34,031 bases of DNA from Opitutaceae bacterium UBA4094 (GTDB taxonomy: Bacteria; Verrucomicrobiota; Verrucomicrobiia; Opitutales; Opitutaceae): positions 17,089 through 51,119 of the forward strand of contig DFYA01000030.1 in the NCBI GenBank assembly GCA_002382525.1, read 5' to 3'. Shown here piece by piece: positions 1 to 7,966 of the stretch (the first letter of the stretch is position 1; each line of letters opens with the position of its first letter). Position numbers and translations under genes: made by a program. The notes beneath the pieces were generated by a model. That model saw nothing but the letters and a program-made list of their open reading frames with translations. It had not been told where the DNA came from and searched no databases.

Positions 1-489
1 CTCAAGCTCGGCATGGAAATCGTTCGCCTTGCCGGTGTCGCGGGCTCGACCCTCTCCGCGAAGCAGACCGTTCAACGCCACCTCACCGACGGCAGCGCGT
101 TGGAAAAGTTCAAGGAGCTCGTCAAGGCCCAGGGTGGCGACACCTCCTACATCGACAATCCCGACAAGTTCACCGCTGCGAAACACATTCGTAAGCTGCC
201 CGCTCCCAAGCGCGGCTATGTGCACACCATCAACGCAGCAATGATCGCCCGTGGCGTGCACCTCCTCGGTGCCGGCATCGAGAAGCATGGCGAGAAGGTC
301 GACTACTCCGTTGGCGTGTCTGAAATCAAAAAGGTCGGCACGCAGGTGAAGCAGGGCGAGCCGCTCATGATGATTCACTACAACGACGAATCGAAGCTCG
401 AGACCGCGCTCAACTACTTCAAGGACGCCTACCGCCTCGCGCCCAAACGCCCGACGCCCCCGCCGTTGGTCGTCGAGCGCGTCGCCTGA
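1..489 (+). CDS. deoA: Pyrimidine-nucleoside (thymidine) phosphorylase, C-terminal part
   Basis: The reading frame is open from the first base, so the gene is cut at its 5' end. The visible 162 residues match the C-terminal part of the thymidine/pyrimidine-nucleoside phosphorylase family, cytosolic enzymes that split thymidine or uridine with phosphate in nucleoside salvage. The C-terminal domain segment HTINAAMIARGVHLLGAG is followed by a Lys-rich dimer-arm region and the stretch VKQGEPLMMIHYND typical of this family's C-terminal barrel-hybrid domain. The catalytic phosphate-binding glycine loop and pyrimidine-binding residues would lie upstream of the window. The gene ends at TGA and is followed by a strong terminator, so it is the last gene of its unit. 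Thymidine versus general pyrimidine specificity cannot be decided from this part. Confidence 0.87.
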   Translation, partial: LKLGMEIVRLAGVAGSTLSAKQTVQRHLTDGSALEKFKELVKAQGGDTSYIDNPDKFTAAKHIRKLPAPKRGYVHTINAAMIARGVHLLGAGIEKHGEKVDYSVGVSEIKKVGTQVKQGEPLMMIHYNDESKLETALNYFKDAYRLAPKRPTPPPLVVERVA

Positions 490-550
490 TCGGGATCAGT
501 TGCTTCAGGCGCATCGAGTCTGCCGACGCACTCGGCACATTCACTCGCAA

Positions 551-577
551 GCCGTCCGGTTTTCGGACGGCTTTTTT
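551..577 (+). terminator. Intrinsic terminator after the nucleoside phosphorylase gene
   Basis: A perfect 8-bp stem, GCCGTCCG at 551-558 paired with CGGACGGC at 564-571, encloses a 5-base loop and is followed by a run of T residues at 572-577. It lies about 60 bases after the stop of the upstream gene. Confidence 0.9.
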
Positions 578-681
578 GTGGGATTGTGACGAACCTCTTT
601 GAACGCAGCCGGGGTGCGCCGGCCTGCGTCGTTTAATAAACATCGACAAGACTGCGTGGCCTCAAAACCTAGGCCGCCTAC

Positions 682-1335
682 ATGCAGTCACTTCAACACC
701 TCTTCGATAAGAACAAAGCGTGGGCGGACGAGATTCGTGCGCAAGATCCGGGCTTCTTTCCGAAACTGGCCGCGCAGCAGAGCCCCGAGTATCTCTGGAT
801 CGGTTGCTCGGACAGCCGCGTGCCGGCCAACGAAATTCTTGGCCTCTTGCCCGGCGAGATTTTTGTCCATCGCAACATCGCCAACGTCGTTGTGCACACG
901 GATCTAAACTGCCTTTCCGTGATCCAGTTCGCCGTCGATGTGCTCAAGATCAAACACATCATGGTCGTGGGCCACTACGGTTGCAGCGGCGTGGGCGCGG
1001 CGCTGCGTTGCGAACGCGTCGGCCTCGCCGACAACTGGCTGCGTCACATCCAAGACGTGAAGGAAAAACACGACGGTTGCCTCTGCCAGATCGCGGACGG
1101 CACGGCGCGCGCGCAAAAGCTCTGTGAGTTCAACGTCATCGAGCAGGTGGACAACGTGTGTAAGACCTCGATCGTCCGTGACGCGTGGGCGCGCGGCCAA
1201 GAGCTGCATGTTCACGGCTTCGTGTATGGTTTGAAGGACGGCCTCCTTCACGACCTACGTTGTTCGGCCAGCGGAGTCGAAAGCGCGGCCGAAAGCTACA
1301 AGTCTGCGGTCGCGGCGTTGGGCAAAACCTGCTGA
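682..1335 (+). CDS. can: Beta-class carbonic anhydrase
   Basis: This cytosolic zinc enzyme interconverts CO2 and bicarbonate, supplying bicarbonate to carboxylases. The 217-residue length is normal for the E. coli Can type. The zinc-site signature CSDSR lies at residues 42-46 (Cys42, Asp44, Arg46), and the second signature, HYGCSGV, gives His98 and Cys101. The family motif GEIFVHRNIAN lies between them. The ATG at 682 is used because the conserved N-terminal helix (LFDKNKAWADEI) follows at once. No clear Shine-Dalgarno is visible. The gene stands alone: a terminator lies upstream at 551-577 and a bidirectional one downstream at 1459-1492, where it converges with efp. Confidence 0.95.
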   Translation: MQSLQHLFDKNKAWADEIRAQDPGFFPKLAAQQSPEYLWIGCSDSRVPANEILGLLPGEIFVHRNIANVVVHTDLNCLSVIQFAVDVLKIKHIMVVGHYGCSGVGAALRCERVGLADNWLRHIQDVKEKHDGCLCQIADGTARAQKLCEFNVIEQVDNVCKTSIVRDAWARGQELHVHGFVYGLKDGLLHDLRCSASGVESAAESYKSAVAALGKTC

Positions 1336-1411
1336 GCCCGCCGTGGCCCCTGACGCGGGCGGAGGGAGCGGTGGGAATTCGTGGGAACGGTCCGGCGATA
1401 CCTGGCGAACT

Positions 1412-1446
1412 CCCTGAGCTCACGGACCTCACGCTCAGGGCCACGC
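1412..1446. repeat. Hairpin-forming degenerate repeat in a convergent spacer
   Basis: CCCTGAGC at 1412-1419 pairs with GCTCAGGG at 1433-1440 around a 13-base loop. The sequence resembles the element at 13659-13684 (shared CTGAGCTCACG and CTCACGCTCA followed by GCCACG) but carries a short internal duplication of CTCAC. It appears to be a decayed member of the CGCTCACGCTCGCGGCTAC repeat family seen elsewhere in the window. Confidence 0.55.
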
Positions 1447-1458
1447 GGCCTCCAAGGC

Positions 1459-1492
1459 AAAAAAAAACCGCGGCCTATGCCGCGGGTTTTTT
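1459..1492. terminator. Bidirectional terminator between can and efp
   Basis: CCGCGGC at 1468-1474 pairs with GCCGCGG at 1479-1485 around a 4-base loop. An A-tract at 1459-1467 lies on the left and a T-tract at 1487-1492 on the right, so the hairpin can stop transcripts of both convergent genes. Confidence 0.9.
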
Positions 1493-1544
1493 GTTAATCG
1501 AGGAGGGAGGGACCGCGTATTCGGCCCGTCCCTACAAGCCTCGG

Positions 1545-2102
1545 TTAGGCGCGGCCCATGTAGCTGCCGTCGGCGGTGCTCACGCGGATGATTTCGCCTT
1601 CTTTGATGAACAGCGGCACGTTCACGACCAAGCCGGTTTCCAGGGTGGCGGGCTTCTGCACGTTGGAAGCGGTGTCGCCCTTGATGCCATCAGAGCTCTC
1701 GGTGACTTTGAGGTTCACGGCGGAGGGCAGCTCGACGGTGAGCGGCTTTTCGTCAACGAAGAGAACGTCCACTTTGCCGTTGGCGGTGAGATAGTTTTTG
1801 GAGTCACCGATGAGCTCGGCGCTCAGCTCGACCGTCTCGAACGTCTCCGGGTCCATGAACGCGAACGTGTCACGGTCGGCGTAGCTGAATTCGAGGGACT
1901 TCTTTTCGGTCGGCAGCACCTCGATGGTGTCGGTGGAGGCGAAACGTTGGTCGAGTGCCTTGCCGTAACGCAGATTGCGCATCTTCACCTGCACGAAAGC
2001 GCGAAGGTTGCCCGGCGTGCGATGCATGGTTTCCATCACGAGATGGGGTTCGCCGTTGTGTTTAATGACTTGGCCTTTGCGGATGTCGTTGGCTGAGGGC
2101 AT
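1545..2102 (-). CDS. efp: Elongation factor P
   Basis: EF-P binds the ribosomal E site and relieves stalling at polyproline stretches. The 185-residue protein has the full three-domain layout: an N-terminal KOW-like domain (MPSANDIRKGQVIKHNGEPH), a central OB domain, and a C-terminal OB domain with GDTASNVQKPATLETGL. It ends in the typical GEIIRVSTADGSYMGR. In the domain I loop, where E. coli has PGKGQ with the beta-lysylated Lys34, this protein has PGNLR, so the tip residue aligns with Asn32. The first residues and the YMGRA end recall the YeiP branch. No EpmA, EpmB or EarP gene is next to it. The gene diverges from lpxC-fabZ across a 183-base promoter region and ends facing the can terminator. 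Confidence 0.95.
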   Translation of the reverse strand: MPSANDIRKGQVIKHNGEPHLVMETMHRTPGNLRAFVQVKMRNLRYGKALDQRFASTDTIEVLPTEKKSLEFSYADRDTFAFMDPETFETVELSAELIGDSKNYLTANGKVDVLFVDEKPLTVELPSAVNLKVTESSDGIKGDTASNVQKPATLETGLVVNVPLFIKEGEIIRVSTADGSYMGRA

Positions 2103-2285
2103 AAGCGGATCGAGGGTTTAAGGTTGTAGAAAGGTAAGGTGGTAACGGCCCCCGCGACGGGGTGTCAAGAGCTGCGGGCCGGAGGGAAAACTCCCGCAGC
2201 GCATTCGTGTTGCGCCCCGGTATCCAGCGGACTCGGCGCTTGCACTGGCCGCGGGGGATTTCGCACACTGGCCGATTAATCTCCT

Positions 2286-3614
2286 ATGAAACAACGCACG
2301 CTCGCGCGCGCCGTGTCCATCCAGGGCACCGGCTTGCACACCGGCAATTCCGTCACCCTGACCCTCAAGCCCGCCCCGGTGGATCATGGCATCGTGTTCA
2401 AGCGCCTCGACCTCAACGGCCAACCCGAGGTGAAACCCCGCATCGAGCTGATCGGGGACTTGGTCCGCAACACGACTGTGCAGGACGGCCACACCAAGAT
2501 TCACTTGGTCGAGCACGTGCTCAGCGCGCTCAGCGGATGCGCCATCGACAACGTGCTGGTCGAGATCGATTCCGCCGAGCCGCCGATCATGGACGGTTCC
2601 GCGAAGCCCTTCGTTAACCTCATCCTCGAGGGCGACCCGATTGAGCAGGAGAAGGACCGCGAATACTTCGTGTTGGAAGAGCCGGTGTCGGTCACGCGCG
2701 GCAACTCATCGGTCATCGCGCTGCCGTGCGATGAGCTCAAGATCACCTGCACCTCGGCCGACGACCGCGGTATCCACACGCAGCATTTAACCCTGTCGAT
2801 CGACCCCGACGTCTACATGACGCAGGTCGCCGCCTCGCGCACGTTCACCGTTTACGAGGACATCGAGGAGCTGCTGAAGCTCGGCAAAATCAAGGGTGGG
2901 TCGCTCGACTGCGCGGTCGTGATCAAGGGCGACAAGATCCTCTCGAAGGAAGGACTGCGTTTCAAAGACGAGTTCGTGCGCCACAAGATCCTCGATATCA
3001 TCGGCGACATCGTGCTGCTCGGCATGCCGCTCAAGGCGCACATCATCGCGACGCGCCCCGGACACGCGATCAACGCCGAACTCACCAAATTGCTCTTCGC
3101 GAAACTGGAGGAGAAACGCAAAGGCCCAAAGAAAAAGCCGCGTCCCGCGAAGGTGCTGCCGACGGAGACGGAACTCGATATCCGCCGCATCATCGACACG
3201 CTGCCGCACCGGTATCCGTTCATCATGATCGACCGCGTGGTGGAGTTCATCGGTGAAGACGAACTCGTCGCCATCAAGAACGTGACGATCAACGAACCGT
3301 ATTTCCAAGGCCACTTCCCTGGAAACCCGGTGATGCCCGGCGTGCTTCAGCTCGAAGCCATGGCGCAGGCGGCCGGCGTGCTTATGCTCCGCCGCGGCAG
3401 CAGTGAAGGGAAGACGTCGCTCTTCATGAGCGCCGACAAGGTGAAGTTCCGTAAACCCGTTCGCCCCGGCGACCAGATCATTATCAACGCCAAGCTCACC
3501 AAGTCGCGCGGCAACAAACTCGCCCAAGCCGAGTGCAATTGCACCGTCAATGGCACGGTGGTGTCGTCCGCCGAACTGATGTTCGCGATCTTGGATTCCA
3601 GCGAAGTCGATTGA
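2286..3614 (+). CDS. lpxC/fabZ: Bifunctional LpxC-FabZ: UDP-3-O-acyl-GlcNAc deacetylase / (3R)-hydroxyacyl-ACP dehydratase
   Basis: A natural fusion of the committed lipid A deacetylase with the dehydratase that competes for hydroxyacyl-ACP. Residues 1-275 are LpxC: the zinc-site His77 lies in EHVLSAL, His233 and Asp237 in RHKILDIIGD, and the catalytic His260 in GHAINAEL. A basic linker (KRKGPKKKPRPAK, about 277-289) joins residues 295-442. This second part is FabZ, with LPHRYPF at 306-312 and GHFPGNPVMPG at 342-352 holding the active His343, then Glu357 in LEAMAQ. Such fusions are known in Bacteroidetes and some related phyla. lpxA follows after 23 bases, so this is a lipid A operon. It shows that the cell makes lipopolysaccharide. 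Start ATG 2286 is favoured because the conserved QRTL-GTGLHTG motif begins at once. Confidence 0.96.
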   Translation: MKQRTLARAVSIQGTGLHTGNSVTLTLKPAPVDHGIVFKRLDLNGQPEVKPRIELIGDLVRNTTVQDGHTKIHLVEHVLSALSGCAIDNVLVEIDSAEPPIMDGSAKPFVNLILEGDPIEQEKDREYFVLEEPVSVTRGNSSVIALPCDELKITCTSADDRGIHTQHLTLSIDPDVYMTQVAASRTFTVYEDIEELLKLGKIKGGSLDCAVVIKGDKILSKEGLRFKDEFVRHKILDIIGDIVLLGMPLKAHIIATRPGHAINAELTKLLFAKLEEKRKGPKKKPRPAKVLPTETELDIRRIIDTLPHRYPFIMIDRVVEFIGEDELVAIKNVTINEPYFQGHFPGNPVMPGVLQLEAMAQAAGVLMLRRGSSEGKTSLFMSADKVKFRKPVRPGDQIIINAKLTKSRGNKLAQAECNCTVNGTVVSSAELMFAILDSSEVD

Positions 3615-3637
3615 GTGCCGAGCGTCCCCCAGCCGCC

Positions 3638-4426
3638 ATGTCCTCGAACATTCATCCCACGGCCGTGATCGAAAACGGCGCGCAACTCGGCCCCGACGTC
3701 GAGGTCGGCGCCTTTGCGTTCGTCGGAGCCGGGGTGCGACTCGGCGCCGGCACGCGTCTGCATCACCACGCGTCCGTCGAGGGCAACACGCATATGGGCG
3801 AACGCTGCGAGGTGTTTCCTTACGCGAACATCGGCGCGAAGACGCAGGATCTAAAATACAAGGGCGGCAACCCCGGCGTGCGTATCGGGGCGCGCAACGT
3901 GTTTCGCGAATACGTCACCGTGCACGCGGCGACGAACGACGGCGACTACACGACCGTGGGCGACGACAACACGTTTCTCGCCTACGGCCACATCGCGCAC
4001 GACTGCGTGTTGGGCAGCCACATCGTGACGAGCAACTCGGTGATGTTGGCCGGCCACGTCATCATCGAAGACCACGTGGTCATCGGTGGCGGCGGCGGGG
4101 TGCACCAGTTTTGTCGGGTGGGTGCGCACGCGATGTTGTCGGCGATGGCGAAATTGGTGCAGGACCTGCCGCCGTTTTTCATCGCCGATGGCACGCCGGC
4201 GGTGGTGCGCGCCTACAATAAAGTCGGCCTTGAACGCCGCGGCTACACGGCCCAGCAGTTGGATCGCGTGCGGCATCTCTATCGCATGCTCTATCGGGAC
4301 GGGCTCAACCGCACGCAGGCGCTGGAAAAGCTCCGTGCGCATGCGGATGCGGGCACGACCGAGTATCAGCTGATCTTGGATTTTGCCGCGAAGAGCGAAC
4401 GCGGCATCGCACCGGGAGCGAGTTGA
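3638..4426 (+). CDS. lpxA: Acyl-ACP--UDP-N-acetylglucosamine O-acyltransferase
   Basis: LpxA performs the first step of lipid A synthesis, moving a 3-hydroxyacyl chain from ACP to UDP-GlcNAc in the cytosol. The 262-residue protein is a left-handed beta helix of hexapeptide repeats (for example NIHPTAVIENGAQLGPDVEVGA). The catalytic motif GHIAHDC holds His118 and His121; the second aligns with the general base of E. coli LpxA. It is followed by GGGGGVHQF and the C-terminal helical part with AYNKVGLERRG. The frame stays open upstream into lpxC-fabZ, but ATG 3638 gives the usual N-terminus and a 23-base gap, so it is chosen. It lies directly after lpxC-fabZ and presumably shares its transcript. 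Confidence 0.95.
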   Translation: MSSNIHPTAVIENGAQLGPDVEVGAFAFVGAGVRLGAGTRLHHHASVEGNTHMGERCEVFPYANIGAKTQDLKYKGGNPGVRIGARNVFREYVTVHAATNDGDYTTVGDDNTFLAYGHIAHDCVLGSHIVTSNSVMLAGHVIIEDHVVIGGGGGVHQFCRVGAHAMLSAMAKLVQDLPPFFIADGTPAVVRAYNKVGLERRGYTAQQLDRVRHLYRMLYRDGLNRTQALEKLRAHADAGTTEYQLILDFAAKSERGIAPGAS

Positions 4427-4447
4427 ACGGGCAAAAGAGCCTCATTT

Positions 4448-4975
4448 TTACTGGCTGAGCGACTCCTCGCGCAGCCGGTGGAAATATTCGACGTCTTCGG
4501 CGGAAAATTTCGACATTTCGACGTTGAACACCAAGCCATCCGCCCGGCGGATACGAACTTGATCATTGGTGGGAAAACCGATCACGGTTGCGTCGATGGT
4601 GCGACCGTCAGTGCCTTGGAGAACGCGCATCGGAGTGATGAGTTCTCCGGGCTGTGCAGTGACCACGTTGGGCGTCGTGGGAGTCCTTGACGTATTGAGA
4701 CTGCGTTCGCGGATTGAGTGAAAGACGGCTTGGGCTGCACCGGCGTAGATAACGCTGAAAAGGATAACAAGCGGGATCTGGAAAAATAGAAAGGCTCGCA
4801 TGTAGTTGCGCTTGTTCGAGTTCGTATGACGGGAAAAAGCCCAGTAAAACGTCGCGATGATTCCGACCAACGGAATCCACATGATCAGCATCGTCTTGAT
4901 CCATTGCCAAACGGTCATCGGTTCCTCTAAACGATGATCATAGGGCAGCGGTAACCGGGTATGTAATTCGCTCAT
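4448..4975 (-). CDS. Two-helix membrane protein with a C-terminal SHD1-like domain
   Basis: No assigned function. The 175-residue protein has a short polar N-terminus, a first membrane segment at about residues 24-47 (around MLIMWIPLVGIIATFYWAF), a basic loop (HTNSNKRNYMR), a second segment at about 61-84, a Pro/Thr linker, and a soluble C-terminal domain at about 118-170. That domain reads DGRTIDATVIGF, then VRIRRADGLVFNVEMSKFS, then AEDVEYF. This is the strand pattern of SLA1-homology-1 (SHD1)-like domains, which are frequent in secreted or membrane proteins of Planctomycetes and Verrucomicrobia. The frame is open to 5011, but ATG 4975 gives a better start before the membrane segment. It converges with lpxA after only about 20 bases. 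Confidence 0.7.
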   Translation of the reverse strand: MSELHTRLPLPYDHRLEEPMTVWQWIKTMLIMWIPLVGIIATFYWAFSRHTNSNKRNYMRAFLFFQIPLVILFSVIYAGAAQAVFHSIRERSLNTSRTPTTPNVVTAQPGELITPMRVLQGTDGRTIDATVIGFPTNDQVRIRRADGLVFNVEMSKFSAEDVEYFHRLREESLSQ

Positions 4976-5024
4976 GCCGGCGAAGTAATCCCGATCGAAT
5001 TCGGGGGCCAATCACTATCCGCCT

Positions 5025-5055
5025 AGAAAAAAGGCGCTGCGGGTCGCAGCGCCTT
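5025..5055 (-). terminator. Intrinsic terminator of ilvD
   Basis: A perfect 10-bp stem, AAGGCGCTGC at 5031-5040 with GCAGCGCCTT at 5046-5055, has a 5-base loop. On the minus strand it is followed by a T-run (the A-run at about 5027-5032 read in reverse). It lies 40 bases after the ilvD stop codon. Confidence 0.9.
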
Positions 5056-5096
5056 GGTGGCGGGGGGGGGCGAGCACTCGGGCCGGTGGTTCCGGC

Positions 5097-6818
5097 TCAG
5101 AGATATTTGTCCGTCACCGCGCCTTCGGAGGCGGTGCTCACGAGCTTCGCATACTTGGCGAGCACGCCGCGCGTTTCCTTGGGCGGGAGCGGTTTGTAGG
5201 CGGCCAGTCGGGCGGCGTATTCGGTCTCGGAGATGAGGAGGTTGATGGTGTTTTTCACCGCATCGATCTCGATGATGTCGCCGGTGCTGACGATGCCGAT
5301 GGGGCCGCCCTTGGCCGCTTCAGGGGTGATGTGGCCGACGTCGAAACCGTGGCTGCCACCCGAGAAACGTCCGTCGGTGATAAGCGCGACGTCCTTGATC
5401 AAACCGCGACCGGCAACGGCGGAGGTCGGCGACAACATCTCGCGCATGCCGGGGCCGCCGACCGGGCCTTCGTTGCGGATGACGACCACGTCGCCCTTCA
5501 CCACGTCGCCGCGGAGGATGCCTTGCAACGCGTCTTCCTCGCTCTCGTAAACCTTGGCGACGCCCTTAAAGTAGAGGCCTTCCTTGCCGGTGATTTTGCC
5601 GACGGCGCCGCCTGGGGCGAGGTTGCCGTGAAGGATGCGCAGGTGGGTCTCGGTCTTGATGGGCTGGTCGTAGGGACGAATAATGTCCTGCTCCGACGGA
5701 TACGCGGGGTAGGGCTGCACGTCCTTGAGGGATTCGGCGAGGGTTTCGCCGGAGACGGTGAGGCAGTCGCCGTGGAGCATGCCGCGGTCGAGCAGCATCT
5801 TCATGAGCGGGCGAATGCCGCCGATGCGGATGAGGTGGGCCATGCCGTATTTGCCGAAAGGTTTGACGTCGGCGAGAAGCGGCACGCGCGCGCCGATGGT
5901 CTTAAAATCTTCGAGGGTGAGCGGGACCTCGGCGGAGTGCGCGATGGCGAGGAGGTGGAGAACCAGGTTGGTGGAACCGCCGAGCGCGGTGCACACGGTG
6001 ATGCAGTTCTCGAAGGCTTTGCGCGTGAGAATATCGCGCGGCTTGATGCCCTTTTTGAGCATGGCCATGACGGCGGCGCCGGCGCGTTCGCAGTCGTCGC
6101 GCTTTTCCTTGCCGACGGCCAGTTGGGCGGAGCTGTTGGGCAGGCTCATGCCGAGGACCTCGATGGCGGATGCCATGGTGTTGGCGGTATACATGCCGCC
6201 GCAGGAGCCGGGACCGGGGATGGCGCACTTCTCAACCTCTTTGAGGCCGGCGTCGTCGAGTTCGCCCTTTGCGTGTTTGCCGACGGCTTCGAACACGGAA
6301 ACGATGTCGAGGGCCTTCTTCTTTTCGGTGTCGCTGGTGAGGAAGCCGGGGAGAATGGTGCCGCCGTAGATGAAGACGGCGGGGCGGTTGAGGCGGGCGA
6401 TGGCGATCATCGCGCCGGGCATGTTTTTGTCGCAGCCGCCGATGGCGACGAGGCCGTCGAAGCCCTCAGCGGCGACGGCGGTTTCGATGGAGTCGGCGAT
6501 CACGTCGCGGGACACGAGGCTGTAGCGCATGCCGAGCGTGCCCATGCTGATGCCGTCGGTGACGGTGATGGTATTGAAGTAAACGGCCTTGCCGCCGGCG
6601 GCGTTCACGCCCTTGCGCGCGTGGTCGCTGAGGTCGCCGAGGTGAACGTTGCACGGCGTCATGTCGCTCGCGTTGGAAACGACGGCGATCTGGGGTTTTT
6701 GGAAGTCTTCGTCCGTGAAACCCACGGCGCGCAACATCGACCGGGCGGGGGCGCGGTCATTGCCGTCAACGACGACGGAGGAATGGGGGCGGGGGACGGA
6801 GGAATGCGATTGGCACAT
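5097..6818 (-). CDS. ilvD: Dihydroxy-acid dehydratase
   Basis: IlvD dehydrates 2,3-dihydroxy-isovalerate and 2,3-dihydroxy-3-methylvalerate to the 2-keto acids of valine and isoleucine synthesis. The 573-residue protein carries the three Fe-S ligand cysteines of the IlvD/Edd family: Cys56 in TPCNVHL, Cys129 in GGCDKNMPG and Cys206 in GPGSCGGMYTANTM. The C-terminal signature GRFSGGSHGF is also present. The presence of the middle cysteine fits a [2Fe-2S] dehydratase, which is inference from family knowledge. The ATG at 6818 leaves a short non-conserved N-terminus before VDGNDRAPARSMLRA. No other ilv gene is nearby. The gene is divergent from scpB across 150 bases and has its own strong terminator. 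Confidence 0.96.
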   Translation of the reverse strand: MCQSHSSVPRPHSSVVVDGNDRAPARSMLRAVGFTDEDFQKPQIAVVSNASDMTPCNVHLGDLSDHARKGVNAAGGKAVYFNTITVTDGISMGTLGMRYSLVSRDVIADSIETAVAAEGFDGLVAIGGCDKNMPGAMIAIARLNRPAVFIYGGTILPGFLTSDTEKKKALDIVSVFEAVGKHAKGELDDAGLKEVEKCAIPGPGSCGGMYTANTMASAIEVLGMSLPNSSAQLAVGKEKRDDCERAGAAVMAMLKKGIKPRDILTRKAFENCITVCTALGGSTNLVLHLLAIAHSAEVPLTLEDFKTIGARVPLLADVKPFGKYGMAHLIRIGGIRPLMKMLLDRGMLHGDCLTVSGETLAESLKDVQPYPAYPSEQDIIRPYDQPIKTETHLRILHGNLAPGGAVGKITGKEGLYFKGVAKVYESEEDALQGILRGDVVKGDVVVIRNEGPVGGPGMREMLSPTSAVAGRGLIKDVALITDGRFSGGSHGFDVGHITPEAAKGGPIGIVSTGDIIEIDAVKNTINLLISETEYAARLAAYKPLPPKETRGVLAKYAKLVSTASEGAVTDKYL

Positions 6819-6968
6819 GGGATTGAAGGGGCGACGAAACCAATGGCGGGCGGGGCCGGCAAGTCCGGAAGCGGACGGTGCGGGGTGGTATGGGTGAGCG
6901 ACAGCGGGGCGGAATTTCCGGAGTTGCGTCGAGTGGGGGCGGCCGCATCACTCTGCGGCTTCTTCCGC

Positions 6969-7961
6969 ATGGCGTTTAACCTCAAAAAAGTGCTCAAGGC
7001 GCTGCTCTTTTCGTCGAGTCAGCCGCTCTCGATCAAGGACATCCAGACTGCGTTCGCGCGCTTTCATGACCAGGCCACAGCCCCGAAGGCCGTGGTCGAT
7101 CCGACGGTGGCGGCAGAGGGTGCGCCGGTCGCCGAGGGCGAGGTCGCTGAAGTGTCCGCCGAAGAACCGGTGGCGGTCGCAAGCGGCGAAACCGAAGGCG
7201 GACATGCGATGTTTGCGCCGGCGTCCGCGGCCGATGCGGAGCTTTACCAAGATGTGCCTTCGTTGATCACAGCGGCGCAGATTCGCGAGGCGATGGACGA
7301 ACTCGCGGCGGAGTTGCGCGCGGCCGACGACATTTACCTGCTAATTGATGGCGCGAGCGGTTATCGGCTCGTGACGCATCCGCGGTTTGCGCGATGGATT
7401 CGTATCCAACGCGACGAGCCGGCTCCGGCAAAGTTGACGCAGTCGGCGTTGGAGACGCTCGCGATCATCGCGTATCGTCAACCGGTGACGCGCACGGAAA
7501 TCGAGACGATTCGTGGCGTATCGGCGGAGGCGGGTCTCAACAAGCTGATGGAGCGCGAACTGGTTTACATTGTCGGACGCGCGGATCTGCCCGGACGTCC
7601 GCTGCAATACGGCACGACGGACAAGTTCTTGGAGTTTGTCGGTGTGAAGTCGCTGGTCGAGTTGCCGGCATCGGACGTGTTGTCCCCGCGCCAGATCGAC
7701 GAGTGGCTCAAGAACGCGATCACCAGCAAACCGCCCGCCGACGAAGAGATGGGGCTGCCGCTCGAAGACGGCGAAGGCGAGTCACCCAACCTTGCGCCGG
7801 TCGATGTCGAGCATGTGCCGATGTCTGCGGAAACGGCGGCTGAGGTGTTCGTTGAACAGGGCGTTGTCGAGCCGGCGGTCGCGGTCGAAGAAGCGCCCTT
7901 ACCCGCACCCGAGCCGGAACCGTCGTTCGGTGAAGAAAACGACAAACCCGCTTCCGCCTGA
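6969..7961 (+). CDS. scpB: Segregation and condensation protein B, with a long insert and tail
   Basis: ScpB is the winged-helix kleisin partner that, with ScpA and Smc, forms the bacterial condensin. The core is recognisable: FNLKKVLKALLFSSSQPLS at the N-terminus, YRLVTHPRFARWI at about 132-144, then LTQSALETLAIIAYRQPVT at about 156-174 and the second winged helix with RGVSAEAGLNKLMER. It closes with GRPLQYGTTDKFLEFVG. At 330 residues it is well above the usual 180-220. An Ala/Glu/Val-rich, low-complexity insert at about 34-97 splits the first winged helix, and an acidic Pro/Glu tail runs from about 255 to the end. No scpA is adjacent. ATG 6969 is chosen because family similarity begins there, although the frame is open far upstream. 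pheA starts 5 bases after the stop. Confidence 0.9.
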   Translation: MAFNLKKVLKALLFSSSQPLSIKDIQTAFARFHDQATAPKAVVDPTVAAEGAPVAEGEVAEVSAEEPVAVASGETEGGHAMFAPASAADAELYQDVPSLITAAQIREAMDELAAELRAADDIYLLIDGASGYRLVTHPRFARWIRIQRDEPAPAKLTQSALETLAIIAYRQPVTRTEIETIRGVSAEAGLNKLMERELVYIVGRADLPGRPLQYGTTDKFLEFVGVKSLVELPASDVLSPRQIDEWLKNAITSKPPADEEMGLPLEDGEGESPNLAPVDVEHVPMSAETAAEVFVEQGVVEPAVAVEEAPLPAPEPEPSFGEENDKPASA

Positions 7962-7966
7962 TTTCC

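Noticed and set aside
5062..5070. Run of nine G residues considered as a quadruplex or phase-variable tract
   Set aside because: It is a single G-run in the spacer between the ilvD stop and its terminator, not in a promoter or reading frame, and lacks further G-tracts at proper spacing.
5331..6968. Upstream extension of scpB over ilvD
   Set aside because: The frame stays open but lies antisense to conserved ilvD; ScpB similarity begins at 6969.
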